NCBI RefSeq assembly: GCF_011799805.1
Contig: NZ_WXUB01000005.1
Location: forward strand, 310,001-374,000
Direction: 5' to 3'
DNA: 64,000 nt
Origin: Maribellus sediminis
Lineage (GTDB): Bacteria; Bacteroidota; Bacteroidia; Bacteroidales; Prolixibacteraceae
This document shows positions 1 through 10,574 of this stretch, piece by piece. The notes beneath the pieces were generated by a model. That model was not told where the DNA came from, made no database searches, and worked only from the letters and a program-made list of their open reading frames with translations. Every line of letters starts with the position of its first letter. The first letter of the stretch is position 1. Position numbers and translations under genes: made by a program.

Positions 1-1589
1 AATTTGATGAAAGTCAGCTTAAAAAAATTCCAAAAGAAGGCCCGCTAATTATTGTTGCCAATCACCCGCTAGGTGGTTTCGACGGACTTCTGCTGATAAA
101 ATATATTTCGATGGTTCGGAGCGATGTAAAAGTGCTGGCGAACTTTCTGCTCCGGAGGATCGAGCCTGTTGCTAATTATTTCTTATCTGAAAATTCATTT
201 GAAGATGGTAATGGAGCCGGTGGCTGGGAAGAAGCGTTGGAGCATCTTCAGAACAATGGTGTTTTGTGCTTGTTTCCTGCGATCGATCTGAATTCAAAAG
301 ATACTTTTGATGGTGTTAGCGACCGCGTCTGGCAGTTTCCATTTGTAAAGTTTATTCGAAAAGCTAATGTGCCGGTGGTACCGGTTTTATTCCAGGGAAC
401 GAACAGCCGTTTGTTGCATTTTTTTGCCAAGATCCATCCAACCTTGCAAAATGCACGCATGCCTTCAGAGCTGTTAAGCAAGAAGCATAAAAATATTAAA
501 ATACGCATCGGCAGTGCTATTCCGATAGACGAACAAGAAAGGTTTTGCGACATCTATCAATTTGGACGTTATTTGCGCGCCAGGACTTATGGCATGGAAT
601 CGGACATCGAGGTGAAACGTTTCTTTAATTATTCGATGAAACCGTCGGGAAAGCCACAACCGATAATAGATCCGGTTCCGTTGGAAAAAATATTGAAAGA
701 GATCCAGGCGATTAAGGCCGACGGAACCTTGTTCAAACTTAAAAATTACATTGCATATTGTGCTCCTTCAAACCGTATTCCGAATATCCTGAATGAGATC
801 GGCCGCCTGCGCGAAGTTACTTTTCGTGAGGTAGGTGAGGGCACCAATAACAGCATCGATATTGATGAGTTTGATTTGTATTATTACCAGTTGTTTATCT
901 GGGATGAGGATGAACAACGCCTGGTTGGCGCCTACCGTTTGGGGAAAGGACTCGATATAATGGAACAGTACGGGCGACGCGGATTTTATTTACATACCTT
1001 GTTCCGGATCGACGAGAAATTTAAGCCGGTTTTAAAGGAGAGTATCGAACTGGGGCGCTCGTTTGTAATTCGCGAATACCAGAAGAAACCTATGCCGTTG
1101 TTCCTGTTGTGGAAAGGAATTTTGTATTTTCTGCTAAAGAATCCCGAGTATCGCTACCTGATCGGGCCGGTGAGCATCAGCAATAATTATTCAAAAGTCT
1201 CCAAAGATCTGATCATTCGCTTTATCATGCGAAATCACCTTGACTGGAAACTGGCGCAGAACATTAAACCAAGAAACAGCTACAAATTTAAAAGCGATAA
1301 TACCGATCTGAACCTGCTGATGGAGAACATGGATCGCGACATCAACCGGCTCGACAAAACCATTGGCGATCTGGATGAGCTCAATTCAGGCTTGCCTGTT
1401 TTGCTGAAAAAATACATTAAGCTGAATGCCAAGATAATAGGATTCAATGTGGATCCGAAATTCAATAATTGCCTCGACGGACTGATCGTACTTGATGTTT
1501 ACGATGTACCGAAAAGTACCATCGAGTCCTTATCAAAAGAAGCTAACGACGGATCGATCCTCGATCGTTTTTACGGAAACCGGGAATAG
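1..1589 (+). CDS. Bifunctional acyltransferase for amino-acid lipids (OlsF/GlsF-like), 5' end outside the window
   Basis: The reading frame is open from base 3, so the gene begins outside the window; about 528 residues are visible. Near base 60 it encodes NHPLGGFDG, the H-x4-D acyl-acceptor motif of PlsC-type lysophospholipid acyltransferases. The second half, from about base 800, resembles the GNAT-like N-acyltransferase fold of OlsB/GlsB (YYYQLFIWDEDEQRLVGAYR). This order of O-acyltransferase then N-acyltransferase is that of the fused ornithine- or glycine-lipid synthases (OlsF/GlsF) known in Bacteroidota and Serratia. It would act at the inner face of the cytoplasmic membrane with acyl-ACP donors. 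The amino acid used cannot be told from sequence. It could also be annotated simply as a lysophospholipid acyltransferase family protein. Confidence 0.8.
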   Translation, partial: FDESQLKKIPKEGPLIIVANHPLGGFDGLLLIKYISMVRSDVKVLANFLLRRIEPVANYFLSENSFEDGNGAGGWEEALEHLQNNGVLCLFPAIDLNSKDTFDGVSDRVWQFPFVKFIRKANVPVVPVLFQGTNSRLLHFFAKIHPTLQNARMPSELLSKKHKNIKIRIGSAIPIDEQERFCDIYQFGRYLRARTYGMESDIEVKRFFNYSMKPSGKPQPIIDPVPLEKILKEIQAIKADGTLFKLKNYIAYCAPSNRIPNILNEIGRLREVTFREVGEGTNNSIDIDEFDLYYYQLFIWDEDEQRLVGAYRLGKGLDIMEQYGRRGFYLHTLFRIDEKFKPVLKESIELGRSFVIREYQKKPMPLFLLWKGILYFLLKNPEYRYLIGPVSISNNYSKVSKDLIIRFIMRNHLDWKLAQNIKPRNSYKFKSDNTDLNLLMENMDRDINRLDKTIGDLDELNSGLPVLLKKYIKLNAKIIGFNVDPKFNNCLDGLIVLDVYDVPKSTIESLSKEANDGSILDRFYGNRE

Positions 1590-1931
1590 GAGGGAGTGAG
1601 CAGTTCTCAGTGTTCAGTCTCAGAATACAGTTTTCTTTTGGGAGTTTGCAATCCGACAATTTTTAAGTTTTTCCAACCATACCGGGTTGTTGATTTGTTG
1701 CTTGTGTCGATATTACTATAATCAAATCCATACCGGATTGCATCATGAATCAACGCAGTATGCGTTCGATTTTTATAGCAGAAGACATATGAAAAAATCT
1801 TAAAATCCTGTAGGGGTTTGGTAAGTAGATTTAATGATTGACGCATTATCGCATTGAATCAATTCTTCGTCCGTCAATCCTTCAAATTAGCTCGTAGAAA
1901 GAGCAGTAAGAAAGAAGCTGGGAGCTATTCA
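1590..1931. other. Intergenic stretch without a supported gene
   Basis: Between the acyltransferase stop and the YwbE terminator no convincing gene is seen. The first 35 bases contain short imperfect repeats of the cagt(g/c)tcag type, as often found in Bacteroidota spacers. A 79-codon minus-strand open frame across 1607-1846 shows no recognisable family and no start signal. Confidence 0.5.
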
Positions 1932-1978
1932 TAAAAAAATGGCACCTGGTTCTGAATTGTCTCAGAAACGGATGCCAT
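1932..1978 (-). terminator. Rho-independent terminator of the ABC-F/ywbE unit
   Basis: Read on the minus strand, ATGGCATCC...TTCTGA pairs with TCAGAA...GG-TGCCAT around a 6-base loop and is followed by seven T residues. It lies 20 bases past the ywbE stop, as expected for the end of the two-gene unit. Confidence 0.8.
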
Positions 1979-1998
1979 CCTTATTTTGCTGAAGGTAG

Positions 1999-2199
1999 TT
2001 ATTCTTCCTCCAGAATGTTTTTTACCCTTCCAACCTGGCCATCCTCGAGCATTACTTTTATGCCATGCGGGTGAATGGTTGATTTGGTGAGAATTCTTTT
2101 AACCACGCCCTCGGTGAGTTCACCGCTTCGTTGGTCTTTTTTTAATACAATTTCTACCAGTAGTCCCGGTTTAATGTTTCTACGCTGTTTTCCGTCCAT
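1999..2199 (-). CDS. ywbE: YwbE family protein
   Basis: This 66-residue protein (MDGKQRRNIKPGLLVEIVLK...) matches the small YwbE/DUF2196 family: basic N-terminus, an SH3-like strand pattern (GLLVEIVLKKDQRSG, then HPHGIKVMLEDGQVGRV) and an acidic tail. The function is not established; a nucleic-acid-binding role is only a guess from the fold-like pattern. The frame stays open 10 codons further upstream, but the internal ATG at 2197-2199 is preferred: it lies one base after the ABC-F stop, which suggests translational coupling and avoids an overlap. Co-transcription with the ABC-F gene is likely. Confidence 0.8.
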   Translation of the reverse strand: MDGKQRRNIKPGLLVEIVLKKDQRSGELTEGVVKRILTKSTIHPHGIKVMLEDGQVGRVKNILEEE

Positions 2200-2200
2200 A

Positions 2201-3817
<1,617 letters not shown>

Positions 3818-3855
3818 CTAATCCTTTTTATCATTTACCCCTCTAAAAGGGCGCG

Positions 3856-3863
3856 CAAAGCTA
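3856..3863 (-). promoter_or_regulatory. Putative -7 box for the ABC-F gene
   Basis: The minus strand reads TAGCTTTG, matching the Bacteroidota -7 consensus TAnnTTTG, 41 bases before the ATG. A TTTG lies 17 bases further upstream, slightly closer than the usual 19-21. Confidence 0.45.
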
Positions 3864-3989
3864 AGGAATTATTTCAGTACCAAAACAAGTTAAACCCATA
3901 TAGGTTTATCTTAAATCTAAACTTAATACTCAGTTGATGTAGATTTAAAATGTTGTATTTCAATTAAATGAATATTGCCGGAAACCGAA

Positions 3990-5366
3990 TCAGAGAATCT
4001 TCTTCAGCAGTTTGAAATACTTAAACGGAACGTACTTAAAAGGCAGGTCGATCCAGGTTGGTGTGGTGATAACGGAGCGTTGGTTACTGAAAGCCAGAAA
4101 ACTTTGTTTACCGTGATACTTTCCGTTACCACTGGTGCCAACACCTCCAAAAGGCAGGTCGTGGTTGGCGATGTGCAAAATAGTATCGTTAACGCAGGCA
4201 CCTCCCGAAGTGGTTTTCCGCAAAACCTCCTTTGCTTTTTTATTCTTTCCGAAATAATAAAAAGCAAGCGGTTTATCCTGCGAATTGATGTAGGAAACTG
4301 CTTCGTCAATCTTTTCAAAAGTCAGTGCCGGCAGGATCGGGCCAAAAATTTCTTCCTGCATTACCGGGTGATGGGGATGGACATTGTCGAGAATTGTGGG
4401 AGAAATAAAGCGTTCTTCTTCGATTACTTCGCCTCCCGAATGCACTGTTCCGCTGTCGAGCAAGGTTTTTAGCCTGTCTACTGCCCGGTCGCTGACAATG
4501 CGCGGATAAAAGCGGCTTTCGCGGATATTCTCGCCGTACATTTTACGAATGTTGGCTTCAATTTTATCGAGCAGTTCCGATTTCACACTTTTATGCACAA
4601 GCAGGTAATCGGGCGCAATACAGGTCTGTCCGGCATTAATTTTTTTCCCCCAGGCAATTCGTTTGGCGGCAACATCGATGTTGGCGTTTTCATCTACAAT
4701 ACACGGGCTTTTGCCACCCAGCTCAAGGATCACAGGGGTGAGGTGTTCGGCAGCTGCCTTCATCACTATCTTACCCAGCATCGGGCTGCCGGTGAAAAAG
4801 ATAAGGTCGAAACGTTGTTTAAATAAGGCAGTGTTGGTATCGCGGCCTCCCTGAACCAACGAAACATAACCGGGATCGAACGTTTCGGCTACCAGTTCTT
4901 CCATTACTTTGGCAATGTTTGGCGCATCGGGAGAAGGTTTTAGCAGGGTGCAGCCTCCTGCCGATATCGATCCAACGAGCGGAGTCATCAGCAACTGGAA
5001 AGGATAATTCCAAGGGGCCACCACCAGGGAAACACCAAGTGGTTCGAACATAATTTTGCTCGACGACGGCAGCAAGGGCAGCGGTGTATCTACCCTTTGC
5101 GGACGCGCCCAGTACCTTAAATTTCGGAGGTGCTGGTCGATTTCCTGTATGACGATGCTAATCTCGGTAATAAAGGTTTCTTCCGGAGATTTATGCAAGT
5201 CGGTCCATAAAGCATCTTCAATTTTTTTCTGATTTTTAAGAATGGCCTTCTTGAAATTCCGAAGTTGTGTAAGTCTGAAACTTATGTCTTTTGTGATGTG
5301 GGTAGCAAAAAAACTGCGTTGTTTTTCGAGCTTTTCTATAATGATTGATTCCGGTGTGTCCTTCAT
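3990..5366 (-). CDS. NAD(P)-dependent aldehyde dehydrogenase, fatty-aldehyde (ALDH3-like) type
   Basis: This 458-residue enzyme oxidises an aldehyde to the acid. Seen in the sequence: the ALDH3-like short N-terminus, APWNYPFQL (about 117-125, cofactor pocket), the catalytic base in ILELGGKSP (Glu215), the nucleophile in NAGQTCIAPDY (Cys249), and a C-terminal hydrophobic/basic segment (WIDLPFKYVPFKYFKLLKK) like the membrane-associating end of fatty aldehyde dehydrogenases. Length is typical of class 3 ALDH. Substrates are probably medium to long-chain or aromatic aldehydes, by family only. It stands alone, between ABC-F and queA, on the same strand but with gaps over 100 bases. Confidence 0.88.
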   Translation of the reverse strand: MKDTPESIIIEKLEKQRSFFATHITKDISFRLTQLRNFKKAILKNQKKIEDALWTDLHKSPEETFITEISIVIQEIDQHLRNLRYWARPQRVDTPLPLLPSSSKIMFEPLGVSLVVAPWNYPFQLLMTPLVGSISAGGCTLLKPSPDAPNIAKVMEELVAETFDPGYVSLVQGGRDTNTALFKQRFDLIFFTGSPMLGKIVMKAAAEHLTPVILELGGKSPCIVDENANIDVAAKRIAWGKKINAGQTCIAPDYLLVHKSVKSELLDKIEANIRKMYGENIRESRFYPRIVSDRAVDRLKTLLDSGTVHSGGEVIEEERFISPTILDNVHPHHPVMQEEIFGPILPALTFEKIDEAVSYINSQDKPLAFYYFGKNKKAKEVLRKTTSGGACVNDTILHIANHDLPFGGVGTSGNGKYHGKQSFLAFSNQRSVITTPTWIDLPFKYVPFKYFKLLKKIL

Positions 5367-5478
5367 TGGTAATGGATACTGTTTTTAGCCGATCTGTTTT
5401 TAAAGTCGGTTTTAAAATTAGAAAATATCAGTTGAAAAATGTTGCCCAAACTGTAGTTTTAACAAAATACCGGAGCAA

Positions 5479-6699
5479 TTATTTCAGGTACAAATTACTG
5501 TCGCCATAACTCAGAAAACGGAAATTGTTCGACAGTGCATAATCGTAAACCTTTTTCCAGTTGTTGCCCAAAAAGGCACTAATCAGCAATAAAAGCGTGC
5601 TTTGAGGCTGGTGGAAGTTGGTGAACATCCCGCTTATCAGTTTGAATTGATAGCCGGGAAGTATGATGATCTGCGTTGAAAAACGAATGGCTTTTTCGTT
5701 GTTTTCAACCAAAAAATAAATGATGTTCTGCAAGGCCTTTTCCAGTGAAATACTGGCCTTATTTTCGTAGGGCTCCCATTGTTTTACTTCCGGATGGAAC
5801 AGATCGAAGCGCTTTTCTTCCAGTTGCAGCCCGATCCAGTACAAACTTTCCACCGAACGTACCGAGGTGGTACCAACCGCAATAATGTTTTTTGGTTCTT
5901 CAAGAAAAGCCCGGAGGATATCGATCGAAATTTCAACCTGTTCGTGGTGCATGGTATGCCCCTCAATGGTTTCCGATTTTACCGGCTGAAAAGTACCGGC
6001 CCCTACATGCAAGGTAATTTCGCGAGTGGCTATTTTTTTTGCTTTGAGTTGATCAAAAACCTTATCGGTAAAATGTAATCCTGCCGTTGGTGCGGCCACT
6101 GAACCATCTATTTTGGCGTAAACCGTTTGGTAAGTTTCTTCGTCCGACTCTTCGGTTTCGCGATTGAGGTAGGGTGGAATGGGCAACTGACCAATATGTT
6201 GAATGATCTCTGAAAAATGAAGACCACCGCTCCACACAAAACGTATATGAAACGAATTGCCTTCCTGTGCAATTTTTGCGGCTGTCAGCTCAACCGTTTT
6301 TCCATCGATTTCGAAAGTATTAATCAGAAATCCTTCTTTCCATTTTTTCGAATTGCCCACCATACATTTCCAGGTCACCTCTTCGGTTTGCTGAAATGCC
6401 ACTTGGTAATCGGCTGGCTCCACAGGTTCCAGACAGAATATCTCGATTTTTGCACCGGTTTCTTTTCTGAAAAACAGGCGGGCATGAATTACTCTTGTGT
6501 TATTAAAAACCAGCTGTGCATTTTCGGGTAGGTAGTTGGTGCAGTTTTCAAATACATCCTCTCCGATCTTGCCATTTTGCCAGGTCAGCAGTTTCGATTT
6601 ATCGCGCTGCGAAAGCGGATATTTTGCAATCCGTTCGTCGGGCAATTCGTAGGTGAAATCGCTGATCTTTATGTTTTTATGTGATATCGTCGTTTCCAT
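5479..6699 (-). CDS. queA: S-adenosylmethionine:tRNA ribosyltransferase-isomerase QueA
   Basis: QueA transfers and rearranges the ribosyl group of S-adenosylmethionine onto preQ1 in tRNA to give epoxyqueuosine, the penultimate step of queuosine synthesis in the cytoplasm. The 406-residue product has the family hallmarks in order: NTRVIHARLFF near the start, GSVAAPTAGLHFT in the middle, HVGAGTFQPV, and MFTNFHQPQSTLLLL near the end. The frame is open 25 codons further upstream, but the ATG at 6697-6699 is chosen because family members begin with IKISDFTYELP-like sequence directly after the start, and a TACTTTTG promoter box lies only 8 bases before it, so the longer form could not be transcribed whole. 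No other queuosine genes are in the window. Confidence 0.95.
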   Translation of the reverse strand: METTISHKNIKISDFTYELPDERIAKYPLSQRDKSKLLTWQNGKIGEDVFENCTNYLPENAQLVFNNTRVIHARLFFRKETGAKIEIFCLEPVEPADYQVAFQQTEEVTWKCMVGNSKKWKEGFLINTFEIDGKTVELTAAKIAQEGNSFHIRFVWSGGLHFSEIIQHIGQLPIPPYLNRETEESDEETYQTVYAKIDGSVAAPTAGLHFTDKVFDQLKAKKIATREITLHVGAGTFQPVKSETIEGHTMHHEQVEISIDILRAFLEEPKNIIAVGTTSVRSVESLYWIGLQLEEKRFDLFHPEVKQWEPYENKASISLEKALQNIIYFLVENNEKAIRFSTQIIILPGYQFKLISGMFTNFHQPQSTLLLLISAFLGNNWKKVYDYALSNNFRFLSYGDSNLYLK

Positions 6700-6707
6700 T
6701 CGCGCTG

Positions 6708-6715
6708 CAAAAGTA
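6708..6715 (-). promoter_or_regulatory. Promoter -7 box of queA
   Basis: The minus strand reads TACTTTTG (TAnnTTTG consensus), 8 bases before the queA ATG, implying an almost leaderless mRNA. It settles the queA start codon. Confidence 0.65.
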
Positions 6716-6822
6716 ATACTTTCCTTGTGTTTCTCTGTGTCTGCTTTGTGGTTCTTTGTGTGATTTGTAACCACAAAGTTTCACTAACTTTCCACAAAGC
6801 TTCACAAAGGATTTTTAAATTG

Positions 6823-6830
6823 TACTTTTG
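6823..6830 (+). promoter_or_regulatory. Promoter -7 box of the Smr-domain gene
   Basis: The plus strand reads TACTTTTG, 16 bases before the ATG at 6847, so the leader is very short. It diverges from the queA promoter about 110 bases away. It rules out the longer open frame starting at 6727. Confidence 0.65.
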
Positions 6831-6846
6831 CACAAAACATGAAAAC

Positions 6847-7884
6847 ATGATTAAAGTAGGCGACCGGGTAAAATTTTTAAATGATGTTGGAGGCGGTGTG
6901 GTAACCGGATTCCTGAGCAAGAACATGGTGAATGTGGAAGGTGACGATGGTTTCGAGGTACCTTATCCGATCAATCAGCTGGTAAACGTGAGTGCGCCCG
7001 AACTCAACGTGCGAGGCAACGTTCCTGAACCGGTTCAGGCCGAAGAAAATTCTGCAGCGGCACCCGTTTTTGTGGAATCCGACGGAGAAGTAATAAATGG
7101 CAAGGATGCTCCGGAATTTTATTTCTGCATTGTACCGAGTGATGCAAAAAATCCTTTGAATGGCGAAATTGAGGTGTTTCTTGTGAACGACAGTAATTTC
7201 AAATTGCTATACACATATTCCTACTTAACAGAGCAGGGAGTGGAATTAGTAGAAAGTGGCGCTGTTAAATCAAACGCACGTGTAAAAATCGATTCGCTGA
7301 CCCAGGAAGACCTGAGTACACTGCCCGATTTTGGCTTTCAGTTGCTGCGTTTCCGCGGCGAAAGCAATGAATGGTTTCCGCCGGTTGTAAAGCGTTTTCG
7401 TGTTAATCCTGTGAGGTTTTACAAAGCTTCTTCCTTTCAGCCGAATTCTTACTTTAAGCGACCGGCCATGATTTTGAAAATAGCAGCGGAGCTTTCGCCC
7501 GATAACCTCGATGTGATGACTGAAGCCGATTTTAAACAACTGGTTAAAGAAAAAACACAGAGCGACAATCCTGCAAAACCTGCGCGTAAAAGAACAACCG
7601 ATGAGGTGGTGATCGATCTGCATATTACCGAATTACTTGATAACTCCGAAGGTTTGAGTAACCGCGAGATTCTGGAGATTCAGATGGATAGAGTAGAGTC
7701 GGAAATGAATGCCGCCATACGCGATCACGTAAAACGGATTGTTTTCATACATGGAGTAGGTCAGGGAGTGTTGAAACAGGAAGTAGCCAAGCTTCTTCAA
7801 TCAAAATTCAAAAAGTATTACCACCAGGACGCCTCCTTTAAGGAATATGGTTACGGAGCAACGATGGTAATTCTAAGGCGATAA
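6847..7884 (+). CDS. DUF2027 / Smr (MutS2 C-terminal-like) domain protein
   Basis: This 345-residue protein begins MIKVGDRVKFLNDVGGGVV, an SH3-like segment, has a beta-rich middle part (about 95-230) of DUF2027 type, and ends in a Smr domain: DLHITELLD (the DxH motif) then VFIHGVGQGVLKQEVAKLL (HGxGxG motif) in the last 85 residues. Smr domains in MutS2 bind or nick branched nucleic acids or act on collided ribosomes; the role of this Bacteroidota fusion is not established. The start is set by the promoter 16 bases upstream. It is transcribed divergently from queA and stands alone. Confidence 0.85.
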   Translation: MIKVGDRVKFLNDVGGGVVTGFLSKNMVNVEGDDGFEVPYPINQLVNVSAPELNVRGNVPEPVQAEENSAAAPVFVESDGEVINGKDAPEFYFCIVPSDAKNPLNGEIEVFLVNDSNFKLLYTYSYLTEQGVELVESGAVKSNARVKIDSLTQEDLSTLPDFGFQLLRFRGESNEWFPPVVKRFRVNPVRFYKASSFQPNSYFKRPAMILKIAAELSPDNLDVMTEADFKQLVKEKTQSDNPAKPARKRTTDEVVIDLHITELLDNSEGLSNREILEIQMDRVESEMNAAIRDHVKRIVFIHGVGQGVLKQEVAKLLQSKFKKYYHQDASFKEYGYGATMVILRR

Positions 7885-7920
7885 TCTGTGACACTTGAAC
7901 TGAATTCAGACTTGTTAATT

Positions 7921-8277
7921 TTAAACCATTGCTTTTCTTTTTTGCAACAGGCCAATAACGAGTACTACCAGTCCATAAATAGCTATAGGAAATCCAAAAA
8001 TTAAGGTCATATCACCATCTACCCATACCCATAATACAAGAGTCCATTGAATTACATGCCAGAGTATGCAGATAATTCCTGCTGCTATGAGATTTCTCCA
8101 GAGTGTAAGAATACCAATTAGGTAGATTACAAAAAGAAGGTAAACGCTAACTTCGGCAAAGGAAACGTTCTTAAAAAGCGGCACCTTTTCTTCCAGCAGA
8201 AACAAAACATATAGCACGACTCCAAAGATGCCGACTATTTTTAAGGCTATGTTGGATGAAGTCTTTTTTGTTATCAT
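7921..8277 (-). CDS. Small integral membrane protein, unknown
   Basis: This 118-residue protein has four predicted hydrophobic segments (about 12-27, 44-61, 64-84 and 94-110) and a basic C-terminus (LLQKRKAMV). I do not recognise a family with confidence. It lies 14 bases downstream of the next membrane protein gene and is probably cotranscribed with it. No catalytic motif is visible. Confidence 0.65.
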   Translation of the reverse strand: MITKKTSSNIALKIVGIFGVVLYVLFLLEEKVPLFKNVSFAEVSVYLLFVIYLIGILTLWRNLIAAGIICILWHVIQWTLVLWVWVDGDMTLIFGFPIAIYGLVVLVIGLLQKRKAMV

Positions 8278-8291
8278 ATCCTGAGCATATA

Positions 8292-8696
8292 TTAACGCAT
8301 TACAAAAGGTACCACAATGGCAATTATCCCGGTGAGTACCACCACCATCATAAATAAATTGTACCGGGTATTATAGTTGCTTAAAAGGGACTGGTCGTAA
8401 TATTTGGCCACATTCTCATCTTCGTACATTTTTATCAGGCCATTTATCAGTTTCGATCGCGTTTGTTTGCCTTTTAATAATCCGAAAATAACCACCAGGT
8501 TAAGCAGAATGAGTAAGGTCACAAATAGGAACATTATCAGCAACGAAGTATCTGGCTTTTTCTGATTGTTTGCGAAGCCTGAGTTTACTGCCAGGATAAT
8601 CAGGTTCAGTACAATGGCCGACAGAATAAAAATAATGTCGGTTTTTGTGTTTTGCTGTAATTCGGAAGTGATGTGATTGTGTACATGTTCGATCAT
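8292..8696 (-). CDS. Three-segment membrane protein, unknown
   Basis: This 134-residue protein has a short polar N-terminus rich in His and Glu (MIEHVHNHITSE), two closely spaced hydrophobic segments (about 22-42 and 53-74), a charged cytosolic-looking loop (KGKQTRSKLINGLIKMYED) and a last hydrophobic segment (about 114-132). The arrangement recalls membrane-anchored accessory proteins, but no family can be named. It is followed after 14 bases by another small membrane protein gene, so the two may form a unit. Confidence 0.65.
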   Translation of the reverse strand: MIEHVHNHITSELQQNTKTDIIFILSAIVLNLIILAVNSGFANNQKKPDTSLLIMFLFVTLLILLNLVVIFGLLKGKQTRSKLINGLIKMYEDENVAKYYDQSLLSNYNTRYNLFMMVVVLTGIIAIVVPFVMR

Positions 8697-8744
8697 GGTA
8701 TGGTTCCTCTTTTAAATTGATTTATTTGCGATTTAAAATTGTCC

Positions 8745-10439
8745 TCATTTAAAATAATTTTCAATCTCTTCAACAATTAATTCATATTCCGATTCATCAC
8801 GAATGTTCATCCGCACAATTTTTCCACCTGGACTAATTAAAAAGGAAGTTGGGAATTGAGTAATTCCATACTTTGCCAGTATCTCATTCGAGGCCATTGC
8901 GTTGGGATACTCGATTTGTAAATCTTCAATAAAAGCTCTGGCCTTCGACTCATCATCTTGAATAAGTCCGATTACCTCAAGTTTATCGTGTGAAACTGAG
9001 CTATAAAGTTTTTTTATATTAGGAATTTCCTGCCGGCAGGGTGGACACCACGAACCCCAAAAATCGATGAACACAAATTTATCCTTGAAGTCATCTAGAT
9101 CAAAAGTATTTCCATTTAGTTGTGTTATTGAAAACAGGGGAGCCGTTTTCCCGATTTTTACAGTAAGTTTTGCCAGCATCGACTCGATGGCAAGTGGATT
9201 GGTGTAATTGCTGTAATCGGGATTCGTTTTTAAATTATTGAGTATCGCAATCGCTTTTTCAGGATCGCTATATTGTTTGTGGTTGGCTTCCAGTAATAAT
9301 ATTTCGAAACAGAATTTTTTATTGCTCGATTCCTTAATAAAACGATCAATATACTTGCTGATGGAATTTGGGGGGAGATTCAGTGTTTCCGTTAAATAAG
9401 GGTTTTGCGTTAGGAAATCATTTAAATAGAATAAGTAGGCAAATGTTTCTAAGCTTAACAGATATGAATTTGGTGATAACATATTTAATTCTGCAAATAA
9501 TTCAGAAAATTGCTTAACAAATGTATCTCCCGTTTTTTTTGATTGAATAGCCAGCAAGGATCTTATGGTCATCAGGTTAACTTCTTGGTCGTAAACCATT
9601 TGAGCGAGTTTCGGATCTTTTGTTTTAATCTCCGAACAATTGGCAAGCAATGTATCGATACTATTCTGGAGAATTTCATCGGAAGGCGGACGGTTTTGCA
9701 ATAATTTGTCTTTTCTTTCGTCCCACTTGTTGATGGCTGCTACCAACTCGTTAAACTCTAATTGCAGTTCGGGATCGGAAGTTTTAAGCTCAGATTCTGT
9801 ATAGGTTAAGGAATACAATGAAGGGTCAAAAATAAGGTCATTATTTGAATAGATGTTTTTCAACAAAAGCCATTGTGTGAGGGGATATACTTTTGGGTTT
9901 AAAAGATCAGAAGTTTCCATCCCGTTGATAAAAAAAGCATAGGCCTTACCTTCTTCCAAAACACTTGGTTTTTCTTTGAGTATCCATTTATTGCCGTTTT
10001 TTTGCATTGGAATTTCTCCAACATCGCTAAAACTATTGAAGTCTCCGCGCAAGGTAACTTCTGATATCTTATCAAAGCTGGTTATACCGCTCCATCCAAT
10101 GATGGCCGGATTAAATGTGACGTCGATTTTAAAATGTTCAACCGGTGGAATATAAATTCGTTTCATTAAAGGTTTCGAGCCAAAAGCTAAAGCCCCAAAG
10201 GTATAGGCTCCGGGATATACCTTGATTTTTTCAGTTTTATTGTGAAGGGTAAACTGGTATTCCGGATTTGGCAGCATTTGACCGGGGCTAATACTTGTTG
10301 TCGGATAAAAAAACAGATAAATTGAATCGGCCTTCGTATTGCTGTTGAATTTTACTTTTACTTCAAGTGTTACATCTTGAGCATAACTGGCAAAGATTAA
10401 AAAGAAGACGGAGAAAAGAAGAAAGGCATATTTTTTCAT
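8745..10439 (-). CDS. Secreted TlpA-like thioredoxin protein with a large N-terminal domain
   Basis: This 564-residue protein has a signal peptide (MKKYAFLLFSVFFLIFASYA), a beta-rich N-terminal region (to about 200) that looks like a carbohydrate-binding or DUF4369-like fold, a helical middle part, and a C-terminal thioredoxin domain of the TlpA/ResA type with FWGSWCPPCRQE (Cys465 and Cys468) and the cis-Pro region QFPTSF. Such periplasmic thiol-disulfide proteins are abundant in Bacteroidota and are thought to reduce or shuffle disulfides; the partner is unknown. The start is the first ATG followed directly by the signal peptide. Confidence 0.85.
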   Translation of the reverse strand: MKKYAFLLFSVFFLIFASYAQDVTLEVKVKFNSNTKADSIYLFFYPTTSISPGQMLPNPEYQFTLHNKTEKIKVYPGAYTFGALAFGSKPLMKRIYIPPVEHFKIDVTFNPAIIGWSGITSFDKISEVTLRGDFNSFSDVGEIPMQKNGNKWILKEKPSVLEEGKAYAFFINGMETSDLLNPKVYPLTQWLLLKNIYSNNDLIFDPSLYSLTYTESELKTSDPELQLEFNELVAAINKWDERKDKLLQNRPPSDEILQNSIDTLLANCSEIKTKDPKLAQMVYDQEVNLMTIRSLLAIQSKKTGDTFVKQFSELFAELNMLSPNSYLLSLETFAYLFYLNDFLTQNPYLTETLNLPPNSISKYIDRFIKESSNKKFCFEILLLEANHKQYSDPEKAIAILNNLKTNPDYSNYTNPLAIESMLAKLTVKIGKTAPLFSITQLNGNTFDLDDFKDKFVFIDFWGSWCPPCRQEIPNIKKLYSSVSHDKLEVIGLIQDDESKARAFIEDLQIEYPNAMASNEILAKYGITQFPTSFLISPGGKIVRMNIRDESEYELIVEEIENYFK

Positions 10440-10574
10440 GGGGTGCTGATTTTTGGTTTAATTAAATTTAAGGAATAAATCGTTGAAATACAATGTTGTA
10501 GGAGCTGTATGTGTATTCGTCGGCGAATAGGATGAGCTTTTACAAAGTCAATTAACTTTTGGCTATTATCAATT

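Noticed and set aside
1607-1846. 79-codon minus-strand open frame
   Set aside because: No recognisable family, no ribosome binding site and no conserved context.
6727-6846. 40-residue N-terminal extension of the Smr protein
   Set aside because: It lies upstream of the promoter box and would not be transcribed.
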